Part shown: positions 1 to 5,002 of the stretch, piece by piece | Layout: the number at the start of each line of letters is the position of its first letter | Position numbering within the stretch: the stretch's first letter is position 1 | Assembly (NCBI GenBank): GCA_021827805.1 | Contig: JAKAUG010000116.1 | Coordinates: forward strand, 1-7,217 | Length of the DNA: 7,217 bases | DNA from: Bacillota bacterium | GTDB taxonomy: Bacteria > Bacillota > Sulfobacillia > RBS10-35 > JAJYVN01 | Reading direction: 5' to 3' | Program-made: the position numbers and the translations under genes | The notes under the pieces: model-generated | Seen by the model: only the letters and a program-made list of their open reading frames with translations | What the model was told of the DNA's origin: nothing | The model's database searches: none

Positions 1-461
1 GGACCGGTGCCGGCACAGCCGCCCTCGCCGCCGTTGGCGCAGGGAGAGATCTCGGCGATCTCGGGCGGCGTGTTGACCATCAAGGCACCAGGGGGCAAGA
101 CCGAGACGGTGGATACCACCGCGGCGACGGTGGTGCGCTCCGGGCCGGGTCCGCAGAGCCAGACCTCCAGCGTGAGCACGCTGAAGGTGGGCGACCGTGT
201 TGCCGTGCAGGGGAGCGAGTCCAACGGCGTGGTGACGGCGTCGGTGATCATGGTGGGACCGGTGCCGGCACAGCCGCCCTCGCCGCCGTTGGCGCAGGGA
301 GAGATCTCGGCGATCTCGGGCGGCGTGTTGACCATCAAGGCACCAGGGGGCAAGACCGAGACGGTGGACACCACCTCGGCGACGGTGGTGCGCTCCGGTC
401 CGGGTCCGCAGAGCCAGACCTCCAGCGTGAGCACGCTGAAGGTGGGTGACCGTGTTGCCGT
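1..461 (+). repeat. 255-bp in-frame tandem duplication inside the DUF5666-like gene
   Basis: Unit 1 begins at the first base of the window (ggaccggtgccggc) and unit 2 begins with the same bases at 256, so the period is 255 bp or 85 codons. Aligned by eye, bases 1-206 and 256-461 differ at only four positions (114, 121, 144 and 192 of unit 1). After that the copies diverge sharply, at the codons following GDRVAV. The match covers third codon positions, so it reflects recent duplication or gene conversion rather than selection on the protein. Further units may lie upstream of the window. Confidence 0.95.
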
Positions 462-588
462 CTTCGGGAACCACTCCGGTAACGCCCTCAAAGCTACGGC
501 CATCTGGGAGATGCCCGGAGTACCTGGACTGCCTCTGGGGCTCCATGCCCCGCAGGCCTCGCTGACCGTCCCGAGCCCGCGCAAGTAA
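1..588 (+). CDS. DUF5666-like tandem-domain protein, 5' end missing
   Basis: The reading frame is open from the first base and ends at TAA 586-588, giving 195 visible residues, so the true start lies upstream. A GTG at position 7 lies inside a repeat unit and is unlikely to be the start. The visible protein is two copies of one module. Each has a Pro-rich linker (PVPAQPPSPPLAQ), then a beta-rich core with GEISAISGGVLTIKAPGG, a Thr/Val strand, and LKVGDRVAV followed by a closing strand (VVTASVIMV or ALKATAIWE). This order, with the G-x-I-x-x-I opening and the KVGDxVxVxG motif, fits DUF5666-type small beta-barrel domains, usually found in exported or cell-surface proteins. The last 27 or so residues are a Pro/Leu-rich tail without a domain. 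No signal peptide can be checked because the N-terminus is absent. Molecular function is unknown. Family assignment is by motif reading and moderately sure; the coding call is strong. Confidence 0.8.
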   Translation, partial: GPVPAQPPSPPLAQGEISAISGGVLTIKAPGGKTETVDTTAATVVRSGPGPQSQTSSVSTLKVGDRVAVQGSESNGVVTASVIMVGPVPAQPPSPPLAQGEISAISGGVLTIKAPGGKTETVDTTSATVVRSGPGPQSQTSSVSTLKVGDRVAVFGNHSGNALKATAIWEMPGVPGLPLGLHAPQASLTVPSPRK

Positions 589-1188
589 CCGGGCCGGTAC
601 CGCCACGTTGGATGCCGGCCAGCGGGAACCCCGTGCCGACGGCCTTCAACCCTGGCCAGATTGTATCCGGGCCGTTGGTGAAGGAAATGCGCTGGCATGG
701 ATGGGGCCTGGGGGCGACGAACGCTCCCAGGCCTCGGCATTGGCTCTTGCCGCCAGGGACTCCCCTCGCCTTTGCTTCAGTGGGTGCTACGCCAACGGGG
801 CGCTACCAACACCGCTCCCATCCCGGTGAACGGGGCGCCGGCACAGACGCCGCGGCACCGCGGCACCTTTGTACTGGTGCCCAGGACCGCAACCAGATTG
901 TCACGGCAACCATCACCCTGAGAAAGGAAAAAGTGGGTCGGCGGCCTGCAGATCTGCCGGCAGTCCGGATCGATGCCCCATGGATCAGCCCAAATCCGGT
1001 GCCCTGATCCCGCCTCCGGCCTCCCACTGCCATGGCGCGGGGAGCGGCCACCGCAGCCCGGTCCCTGGCGTCCTGGCCACCAACATGATGCGCGCCACCC
1101 TCATCCCCCGCAGCATCCAGATTGGGGTGCGCGAAAGCCCCCGCATCAAGGGGCTCCACAGACTGACGGCCGTCTGCAACGGATGTGT
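589..1188. other. 600-bp stretch without a convincing gene
   Basis: Open frames on both strands overlap each other here, and none has a family motif along its length together with a clear ribosome binding site. Two short patches look protein-like. Bases 687-707 read MRWHGWG, which resembles the N-terminus of bacterial FAD-linked oxidases of the alkylglycerone-phosphate synthase type. Bases 885-926 read DRNQIVTATITLRK, which resembles the closing strand of the DUF5666-like module upstream. Both are in the same frame, but the sequence between them matches neither family as far as I can tell. The stretch could be decayed coding sequence or plain intergenic DNA. Apart from a weak hairpin at 1136-1155 I see no RNA gene or strong dyad. 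Confidence 0.5.
1136..1155 (-). terminator. weak hairpin, possible terminator of the EVE-domain gene
   Basis: On the minus strand AGCCCC and GGGGCT form a 6-bp stem around an 8-base loop, followed by only two or three T before GC-rich sequence resumes. It starts about 34 bases past the stop codon of the EVE-domain gene, the right place for a terminator. The short T tract makes intrinsic termination uncertain. Confidence 0.35.
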
Positions 1189-1605
1189 TCAGCCTGCGCC
1201 CGCCAGGGCCAGCCCCTGGATCCGTGACCAGAGGGCGTCCGGCACGGGCATCACGGAGAGGCGGCTCTGGCGCACCAGGTCCCACCCGGCAAAGGCGGGA
1301 TCCGCCCTGATCTCGGCCAAGGTCACCGGATGGTCGAGACGGTAGGCGGGCGCAATGTCGACCGCAACGACCCTGGGGTTGTTCTGGCCCGGCTCGGGAT
1401 ACGGCTCACTGACGATCCGACAGACGCCGACCACCCGCCGCTCGTTCCCTGTGTGGTAGAAGAGCGCAAGCTCCCCAGGGCGCATCTCCCCCATGTGGTG
1501 AAGCGCCGCCCAATTGCGGACGCCGTTCCAAGGCTCGCGACCGACCCGCACGAGGTCGTCCCAGCTGAAATCGCCGGGCTCCGTCTTCATCAGCCAGTGG
1601 GCCAC
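1189..1605 (-). CDS. EVE-domain protein (PUA-like fold)
   Basis: A 138-residue protein that is almost entirely one EVE domain, the usual length for stand-alone bacterial members (about 135-150 residues). Visible hallmarks are WLMKTEP at residues 4-10, WNGVRN at 26-31, the LFYH strand at 48-51, a VVGVCRI strand at 59-65, a PV-L-EI segment at 93-99 and RLSVMPV at 115-121. EVE domains share the PUA-like fold and are known or proposed to bind modified bases in DNA or RNA; the ligand of this protein cannot be read from sequence. The GTG at 1605-1603 is chosen as start because it puts the conserved HWLMKTEP strand at the very N-terminus and has a purine-rich AGAGGGGG stretch about 9 bases upstream. 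The longer frame to 1698 adds 31 low-complexity residues. It lies 102 bp after the acetyltransferase gene on the same strand and is probably co-transcribed with it. Confidence 0.92.
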   Translation of the reverse strand: MAHWLMKTEPGDFSWDDLVRVGREPWNGVRNWAALHHMGEMRPGELALFYHTGNERRVVGVCRIVSEPYPEPGQNNPRVVAVDIAPAYRLDHPVTLAEIRADPAFAGWDLVRQSRLSVMPVPDALWSRIQGLALAGAG

Positions 1606-1707
1606 GGTCCCTGCCCCCTCTCCGCGGACGCAACGGGATTGGCCCTCGCTCTGCCCCTCGCGGCGGCCGCAGCTCGTGGACGGGGCAGGGCTCCCCATCT
1701 TCCAGGC

Positions 1708-2571
1708 TCAGGCCCGGGCGGGCAGCAGCTCATGGTCGTCCACGTCGCAGACCGGCCGGTAGCCGACCCGGCGGTAGACGCCGTTGGACGTAGGATTGGC
1801 GAGATCCGTGTACAGGAAACAAAAGTGCCGGCCCTCGGCCAAAAGGCGTTCCGAGACCGCTGCCACGCAGGTGCCCGCGAACCCACGCCGGCGGTGCCGC
1901 GGCGGCGTGTACACCTTGCGGATGCGGATTCCATGAGGTGTTGGCCCACCGTAGGCGCACATGGAGACCGGCTCGCCCTCCTCGTTCGCCCAGAGCAGCG
2001 TTGTGCCCGCGTGGAGCTCGGCTTCCGCCACAGCCGCCCAATCCTCGCTTCGCGGGTTGCCGATGTCCCGGGCGAACCGCTCGGTCCACAGGGCCAGGAG
2101 TTCACGGTGCTGTGGGCCTACCGGCACCAGATGTCCACGGGCGCCCGGAGTCGCCTCGACGCGGGTGAGCTGTTGGATCCGCATGTGCATGCGGATCCGG
2201 GACTGTTGGCCGGACACCCCCCGCCACACGTCCGCGAACAGACGCGCCTCGCGTGTCGGGCCGAGCCAGCCTGGCATGTCGGGATGGCGTTCTGCGGCCG
2301 CCGCAGCCAGCAAGCGCACGGACTCGGCGGACGCAGCGGGCGCGAGTAGGTACTTCTTGGTGGTCAAGAGGCCCACGGCCAGCAGCGTGCCATCGGCATG
2401 CTGCACCGCGTCCAGGTGGCGGCACCCCTCCTGCCGTCCGCGGGCGGCTGCGGTCAGAAGGCCGACGAGCAGGTTGTTCGCGGCCTCCTGCCGCTCGAGG
2501 TGGGGTAGCGCTGCCGCCGCACCCTCGGGCAGCCCACTCTGGGTCCACGAGCGCAGCCATAACCCGTCCAC
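1708..2571 (-). CDS. Two-domain GNAT-family N-acetyltransferase (COG3393-like)
   Basis: A 287-residue protein with a catalytic GNAT fold in its C-terminal half, expected to move an acetyl group from acetyl-CoA to an amine of unknown identity. Motif A, the acetyl-CoA pyrophosphate loop, is VYTPPRHRRRGFAGTCV at residues 220-236, with R-R-x-G-x-A in the core. Motif B is the strand LYTDLANPTSNGVYRRVGY at 253-271, the usual ending of the fold. Residues 1-135 form a less conserved N-terminal domain, a layout seen in COG3393-type predicted acetyltransferases. The GTG at 2571-2569 is preferred: it has AGGTGAGGTG just upstream at a workable distance, and translation opens MDGLWLRSW, a typical GNAT-like first strand. 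The longer frame to 2724 would read through the terminator hairpin of the preceding gene, so I reject it. A -10-like CCTAAT (2610-2605, minus strand) lies about 34 bases upstream, without a good -35 box. It probably forms an operon with the EVE gene. Substrate unknown. Confidence 0.9.
   Translation of the reverse strand: MDGLWLRSWTQSGLPEGAAAALPHLERQEAANNLLVGLLTAAARGRQEGCRHLDAVQHADGTLLAVGLLTTKKYLLAPAASAESVRLLAAAAAERHPDMPGWLGPTREARLFADVWRGVSGQQSRIRMHMRIQQLTRVEATPGARGHLVPVGPQHRELLALWTERFARDIGNPRSEDWAAVAEAELHAGTTLLWANEEGEPVSMCAYGGPTPHGIRIRKVYTPPRHRRRGFAGTCVAAVSERLLAEGRHFCFLYTDLANPTSNGVYRRVGYRPVCDVDDHELLPARA
2175..2198. repeat. 24-bp near-perfect palindrome inside the acetyltransferase gene
   Basis: GGATCCGCATG and CATGCGGATCC are exact reverse complements separated only by TG, so the arms are 11 bp and the centre 2 bases. 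It encodes RIRMHMRI at residues 125-132 of the acetyltransferase, between its two domains. It contains two BamHI-type GGATCC hexamers. A palindrome this long is unlikely to be free of constraint by chance alone, but no function is evident. Confidence 0.9.
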
Positions 2572-2679
2572 GCTGCCACACCTCACCTGGGGCGATGGGG
2601 TGCCATTAGGTGTACGTGGTGCCAGCTCCTGCCCAAGGGGCCCTGTACCCCGGGGGTGGAGCCGTGCCGGCGCGCGTAA

Positions 2680-2714
2680 AGACGCAGGGCCGCCCTCTTG
2701 GCGGCCCTGCGTCT
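2680..2714 (-). terminator. Strong 15-bp hairpin terminator after the RRM gene
   Basis: AGACGCAGGGCCGCC (2680-2694) and GGCGGCCCTGCGTCT (2700-2714) are perfect complements around a 5-base loop. On the minus strand the hairpin ends in TCTTTACG, a short T tract in the correct direction. It begins 53 bases past the stop codon of the RRM gene and ends before the acetyltransferase start. It would therefore separate those two same-strand genes into different transcripts. The plus-strand side has no T run, so it is read as a minus-strand terminator. Confidence 0.8.
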
Positions 2715-2767
2715 CCGGCGCCATCGCCTGTGTTTGATGCGCTACGCTGTGGACGGGACCCGAAGTT

Positions 2768-3058
2768 CTACCAGCGCCCGCCGCCGCCGCCGCCGCTGCG
2801 GGGCTCGCGGGGCTTGGCCTCGTTGACCGTCAGGAGCCGACCGCCCATCTCGACGTTTTGCAGGGCGTCAACCGCCTGCTGCAGCTGCTCATCCTGGACC
2901 TCGACGAAGCCGAAGCCGCGAGACCGACCCGTCTCGCGGTCCGTGGCCACACGCGCGGCAAGCACGGTGGCGTGCGGGGAAACCAGGGCCGTCAGGTCGT
3001 CCTCGGTGGCGCTCCAGGGCAGGTTCCCGATGTACAGGGTCTTGGCCAAACCGTCCAT
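2768..3058 (-). CDS. Small RRM-type RNA-binding protein with glycine-rich tail
   Basis: A 96-residue protein consisting of one RNA recognition motif plus a short tail. RNP2 is LYIGNL at residues 8-13 and RNP1 is RGFGFVEV at 47-54; the aromatic residues Y9, F49 and F51 that stack on RNA bases are all present. Residues 89-94 are six glycines followed by RW, like the glycine-rich ends of bacterial and cyanobacterial Rbp proteins, which bind single-stranded RNA and are often linked to cold or stress responses. The specific role here is inferred only. It is a single-gene transcript: promoter candidate at 3146-3173, hairpin terminator at 2680-2714. The start is ambiguous. ATG 3058 lies only 2 bases from AGGAGG, while TTG at 3049-3047 gives 11 bases and would yield MAKTLYIGNLPW, the N-terminus common in this family. 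I keep ATG but consider TTG quite possible. Confidence 0.95.
   Translation of the reverse strand: MDGLAKTLYIGNLPWSATEDDLTALVSPHATVLAARVATDRETGRSRGFGFVEVQDEQLQQAVDALQNVEMGGRLLTVNEAKPREPRSGGGGGGRW
2778..2795. repeat. (CCG)6 trinucleotide tract
   Basis: Six perfect CCG units, read on the minus strand as five consecutive GGC glycine codons after one GGG, at the C-terminal end of the RRM protein. Such tracts can slip during replication; a change by whole units would only lengthen or shorten the glycine tail. Confidence 0.9.
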
Positions 3059-3060
3059 CG

Positions 3061-3066
3061 CCTCCT
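3061..3066 (-). promoter_or_regulatory. Shine-Dalgarno AGGAGG of the RRM gene, unusual spacing
   Basis: A full-consensus AGGAGG on the minus strand stands only 2 bases before ATG 3058, much closer than the usual 5-9. Spacing to the in-frame TTG at 3049 would be 11. The site therefore does not settle which start is used. Confidence 0.8.
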
Positions 3067-3145
3067 AGGGTCCGAATCCGGTGAGTCCTGGGGTCTGGGA
3101 GGCGTTCACCTGCACCGACCTAGCACAAGACCCAACCTACCCCAG

Positions 3146-3173
3146 ACTATCCGGAAACTGCCCCCGAGTTCAA
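3146..3173 (-). promoter_or_regulatory. Candidate sigma-70-type promoter of the RRM gene
   Basis: On the minus strand TTGAAC (3173-3168) and GATAGT (3151-3146) match four of six consensus positions each and are 16 bases apart. The -10 box lies about 88 bases upstream of the RRM start, leaving a 5' untranslated leader of about 80 bases. By eye this is the best promoter-like pair in the divergent gap; it is not proven. Confidence 0.35.
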
Positions 3174-3176
3174 GCG

Positions 3177-3209
3177 TCCGAAGGAGTCTCCCCATGGATC
3201 TCCTACGGA
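3177..3209. repeat. Imperfect inverted repeat in the divergent intergenic region
   Basis: TCCGAAGGAG (3177-3186) and CTCCTACGGA (3200-3209) pair at nine of ten positions around a 13-base loop. It lies 32 bases before the start of the metallopeptidase gene and just upstream of the proposed -35 box of the RRM gene, so it could be an operator or a leader hairpin. The left arm contains AAGGAG, a Shine-Dalgarno-like sequence 7 bases before ATG 3194. That ATG is out of frame with the peptidase. Confidence 0.5.
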
Positions 3210-3240
3210 CGTCCGCCGGTGGCACCAGTAGCATGTCCCC

Positions 3241-4155
3241 ATGTCGACGCCAGTTTTCACCCCCAACAGGCCGCGGTTGCTGGCGCTACTCTCGCTGGCC
3301 CTTGTCGCCCTCCTGGCACCGCTTGGGACCCACCGTTGGCAGGCCCTGCGCCCGAGCACGGCCACCGGGTTGCACCTCATGGCGGAGGCTGTGCGCCGCC
3401 AGGTCGAGCTGGCGCCGGTACGTTTCTGGCCGTCCTTCAAGACCGCGCACTTCATTGTGTATTATCCGCCTTCCCTGGAGGGCCAGGCCCGGATCGTGGC
3501 CAGCGCCGCGGAATCGTTCCTGCCACAGATTCTGGCCGACTACCGCGTTCCCCGCCTCTCCATGCGGGTTGCCCTCGTCGTGCTCACGAGCCGGGCCATG
3601 CGCGCCGATGCCGGTACCGGCGCCGCGGCACCTCCGCTGGGTTTTTACCAGGACGGCGCGGTCTGGCTCTTGGCGCCCGACGCCTTCCTCGCGCCGGGGC
3701 CCGGTCTGGCCGAGCGTTATGCCGCCCAGGGACCGGCGGCGCACGAACTCACCCACCTGGTCGATGATCTGGTCAGCGGTGGGCGCGTGCCGGCCTGGCT
3801 GGACGAGGGTCTGGCTCAGTATGAAGACTGGCGCCTCACCGGCTACGTCTGGCTGGGATCCCAGAACCGCTTCCACGGGCCGCTGTACAGCTGGAACCAG
3901 CTCACCCGAGACTTCGTCCAACTTCCGAACCAGGCGCTGGCGTACCGACAGGCCCTCGCCGCCACCGCCGCGGTGTGCCGCAAAGGACCTCAGACATGCC
4001 TCGGCCTGTTGGAGCGGCTGCGGACCGGGGTCTCCACGACCGCGGCGCTGCGGTCCATCCTGGGCGCTGCCGCTCTGGGGCATCTTGAGGCCGGTGGGGC
4101 TTGGCAGGCCGGGAGCGGGCCCAGGCCGGAGGGGCTTGCCGGGCCGGTCCCCTGA
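3241..4155 (+). CDS. Membrane-anchored zinc metallopeptidase, peptidase MA-like (HExxH)
   Basis: A 304-residue predicted gluzincin. The active site is HELTH at residues 168-172 (zinc ligands H168 and H172, catalytic E169). The third ligand is most likely E189 in WLDEGLAQYED, 17 residues later, the arrangement of the peptidase MA-like superfamily. HFIVYYPP at 70-77 is the typical opening strand of this fold. Residues 12-28 (LLALLSLALVALLAPLG) are hydrophobic after an Arg/Pro-containing head, so the protein is probably a signal-anchored or exported enzyme acting outside the membrane. C246 and C253 could form a disulfide. ATG 3241 is the first in-frame start after a stop at 3229-3231; no clear ribosome binding site precedes it, so translation may be weak or leaderless. 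The last 20 residues are Gly/Pro-rich. It sits 118 bp upstream of the two-component genes on the same strand and may share their transcript. Its substrate is unknown; a role at the cell envelope is inferred. Confidence 0.85.
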   Translation: MSTPVFTPNRPRLLALLSLALVALLAPLGTHRWQALRPSTATGLHLMAEAVRRQVELAPVRFWPSFKTAHFIVYYPPSLEGQARIVASAAESFLPQILADYRVPRLSMRVALVVLTSRAMRADAGTGAAAPPLGFYQDGAVWLLAPDAFLAPGPGLAERYAAQGPAAHELTHLVDDLVSGGRVPAWLDEGLAQYEDWRLTGYVWLGSQNRFHGPLYSWNQLTRDFVQLPNQALAYRQALAATAAVCRKGPQTCLGLLERLRTGVSTTAALRSILGAAALGHLEAGGAWQAGSGPRPEGLAGPVP

Positions 4156-4196
4156 GCCGGGCAGGACGGCGACTCCCGGGTCGCGAAGCAGACGCC

Positions 4197-4227
4197 GACT
4201 CGACGCGCACGCTCGGGATTCGACGCG
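4197..4227 (+). repeat. 11-bp direct repeat upstream of the response regulator, possible operator
   Basis: GACTCGACGCG (4197-4207) and GATTCGACGCG (4217-4227) match at ten of eleven positions and begin exactly 20 bp apart, close to two helical turns. OmpR-family regulators bind direct repeats, and this pair sits 47-77 bp upstream of the regulator start, so it could be an autoregulatory site. The sequence is not like the known WalR consensus (TGT-A/T-A type half-sites), and no -10/-35 pair is evident nearby. Confidence 0.4.
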
Positions 4228-4258
4228 GCGGCTGGGAGCGCGGGTCGGCAGGTCCTGA

Positions 4259-4265
4259 GGGAGGG
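4259..4265 (+). promoter_or_regulatory. Ribosome binding site of the response regulator
   Basis: GGGAGGG ends 8 bases before GTG 4274. It supports this GTG, which is the only in-frame start codon ahead of the receiver domain in this stretch. Confidence 0.75.
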
Positions 4266-4273
4266 ATCGGGCC

Positions 4274-5002
4274 GTGGATACCGCAGAGGCCCGTGCGTCA
4301 CTTCAGGCGCCTGCGGGCGGCAGGTCGTCCATCCTCATCGTGGAGGATGAGAAGCCGCTGGCGCAGATCCTGCGTGAGAATCTCGTGCGGGCCGGCTACG
4401 ATGTCACCGTGGCGTACACGGGACCGGCGGGAATCAGTGCCATGGATGCCGCCACACCCGACCTGGTGATCCTCGATGTCATGCTGCCCCTGATCAGCGG
4501 CTTCGGAGTCTGCGAGGCCATCCGCACCAAGAGCCAGGTCCCGGTACTCATGCTCACGGCTCGCGATACCGAAGAGGACAAACTGCGCGGCTTCGAGGTC
4601 GGCGCTGACGACTACCTGACCAAGCCCTTCAGCATGGCCGAGCTGCTGGCGCGGGTGCGGGCCCTGCTGCGGCGCAGACCGGCGGAGATCGCGCTGCAAC
4701 TGCGGATGGGCAACCTGGAACTCGACCTGCAGGCCCACATGGTGAAACGCGACGGGTGTCCGGTGGACCTCTCGATGCGGGAGTTCGACCTGTTGGCCTA
4801 CCTGGCTCAGCGCCGAGGGGAACTGGTTAGCCGCGAGCAGCTGCTCTCCGAGGTTTGGGGCTACGAATACGTGGGAGACAGCGCCCGGGCAGTGGATGTC
4901 ACGATCTGGCGCCTACGCAGCAAGATCGAGGAGAACCCGCATGAACCGCGCTACATCCTGTCCCGGCGCGGTCTGGGGTACCTCTTCAATCCGGAACTGT
5001 GA
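4274..5002 (+). CDS. walR: OmpR-family response regulator, WalR/PhoB-like
   Basis: A 242-residue DNA-binding response regulator. The receiver domain spans about residues 18-133: acidic pocket E24/D25 in LIVEDEK, phosphoacceptor D68 in LVILDVMLP, switch T95 in LMLTA and K117 in TKPF, all present. A winged helix-turn-helix of the OmpR type fills residues 145-238, with LSMREFDLLAYL, the recognition-helix region DSARAVDVTIWRLRSKIE and the final wing RRGLGYLF. It should be phosphorylated by the adjacent kinase and then regulate transcription. About 16 residues precede the receiver, slightly more than usual. The stop codon overlaps the kinase start (TGATG), so the two are probably translated together. 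The symbol walR rests on the WalK-type architecture of the partner and on the third gene; PhoP/PhoB-type regulators look similar, so the function is confident as an OmpR regulator but less so as WalR itself. Confidence 0.95.
   Translation: MDTAEARASLQAPAGGRSSILIVEDEKPLAQILRENLVRAGYDVTVAYTGPAGISAMDAATPDLVILDVMLPLISGFGVCEAIRTKSQVPVLMLTARDTEEDKLRGFEVGADDYLTKPFSMAELLARVRALLRRRPAEIALQLRMGNLELDLQAHMVKRDGCPVDLSMREFDLLAYLAQRRGELVSREQLLSEVWGYEYVGDSARAVDVTIWRLRSKIEENPHEPRYILSRRGLGYLFNPEL

Noticed and set aside
985..1179. Minus-strand 64-residue frame beginning with TTG 10 bases after the EVE stop
   Set aside because: It has hydrophobic patches but no ribosome binding site, and it overlaps the terminator-like hairpin; no recognisable domain.
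803..1285. Minus-strand 160-codon open frame overlapping the 3' end of the EVE gene
   Set aside because: No family motif, Arg/Gly/Ala-rich, overlaps a real gene in another frame; typical of GC-rich DNA.
1330..2349. Plus-strand 339-codon frame opposite the EVE and acetyltransferase genes
   Set aside because: Antisense shadow of two genes with clear family motifs; its own translation shows no domain.
2572..2724. 51-residue N-terminal extension of the acetyltransferase
   Set aside because: It would include the terminator hairpin of the RRM gene, and the residues are low-complexity.
4156..4180. CCGGG/CCCGG hairpin after the metallopeptidase stop as a terminator
   Set aside because: Only 5 bp with a long loop and no T tract.
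2858..4258. Plus-strand 466-codon frame across the RRM gene, intergenic gap and metallopeptidase
   Set aside because: Ser/Arg/Pro-rich translation without motifs; frames of the RRM protein and HELTH peptidase are clearly the real ones.
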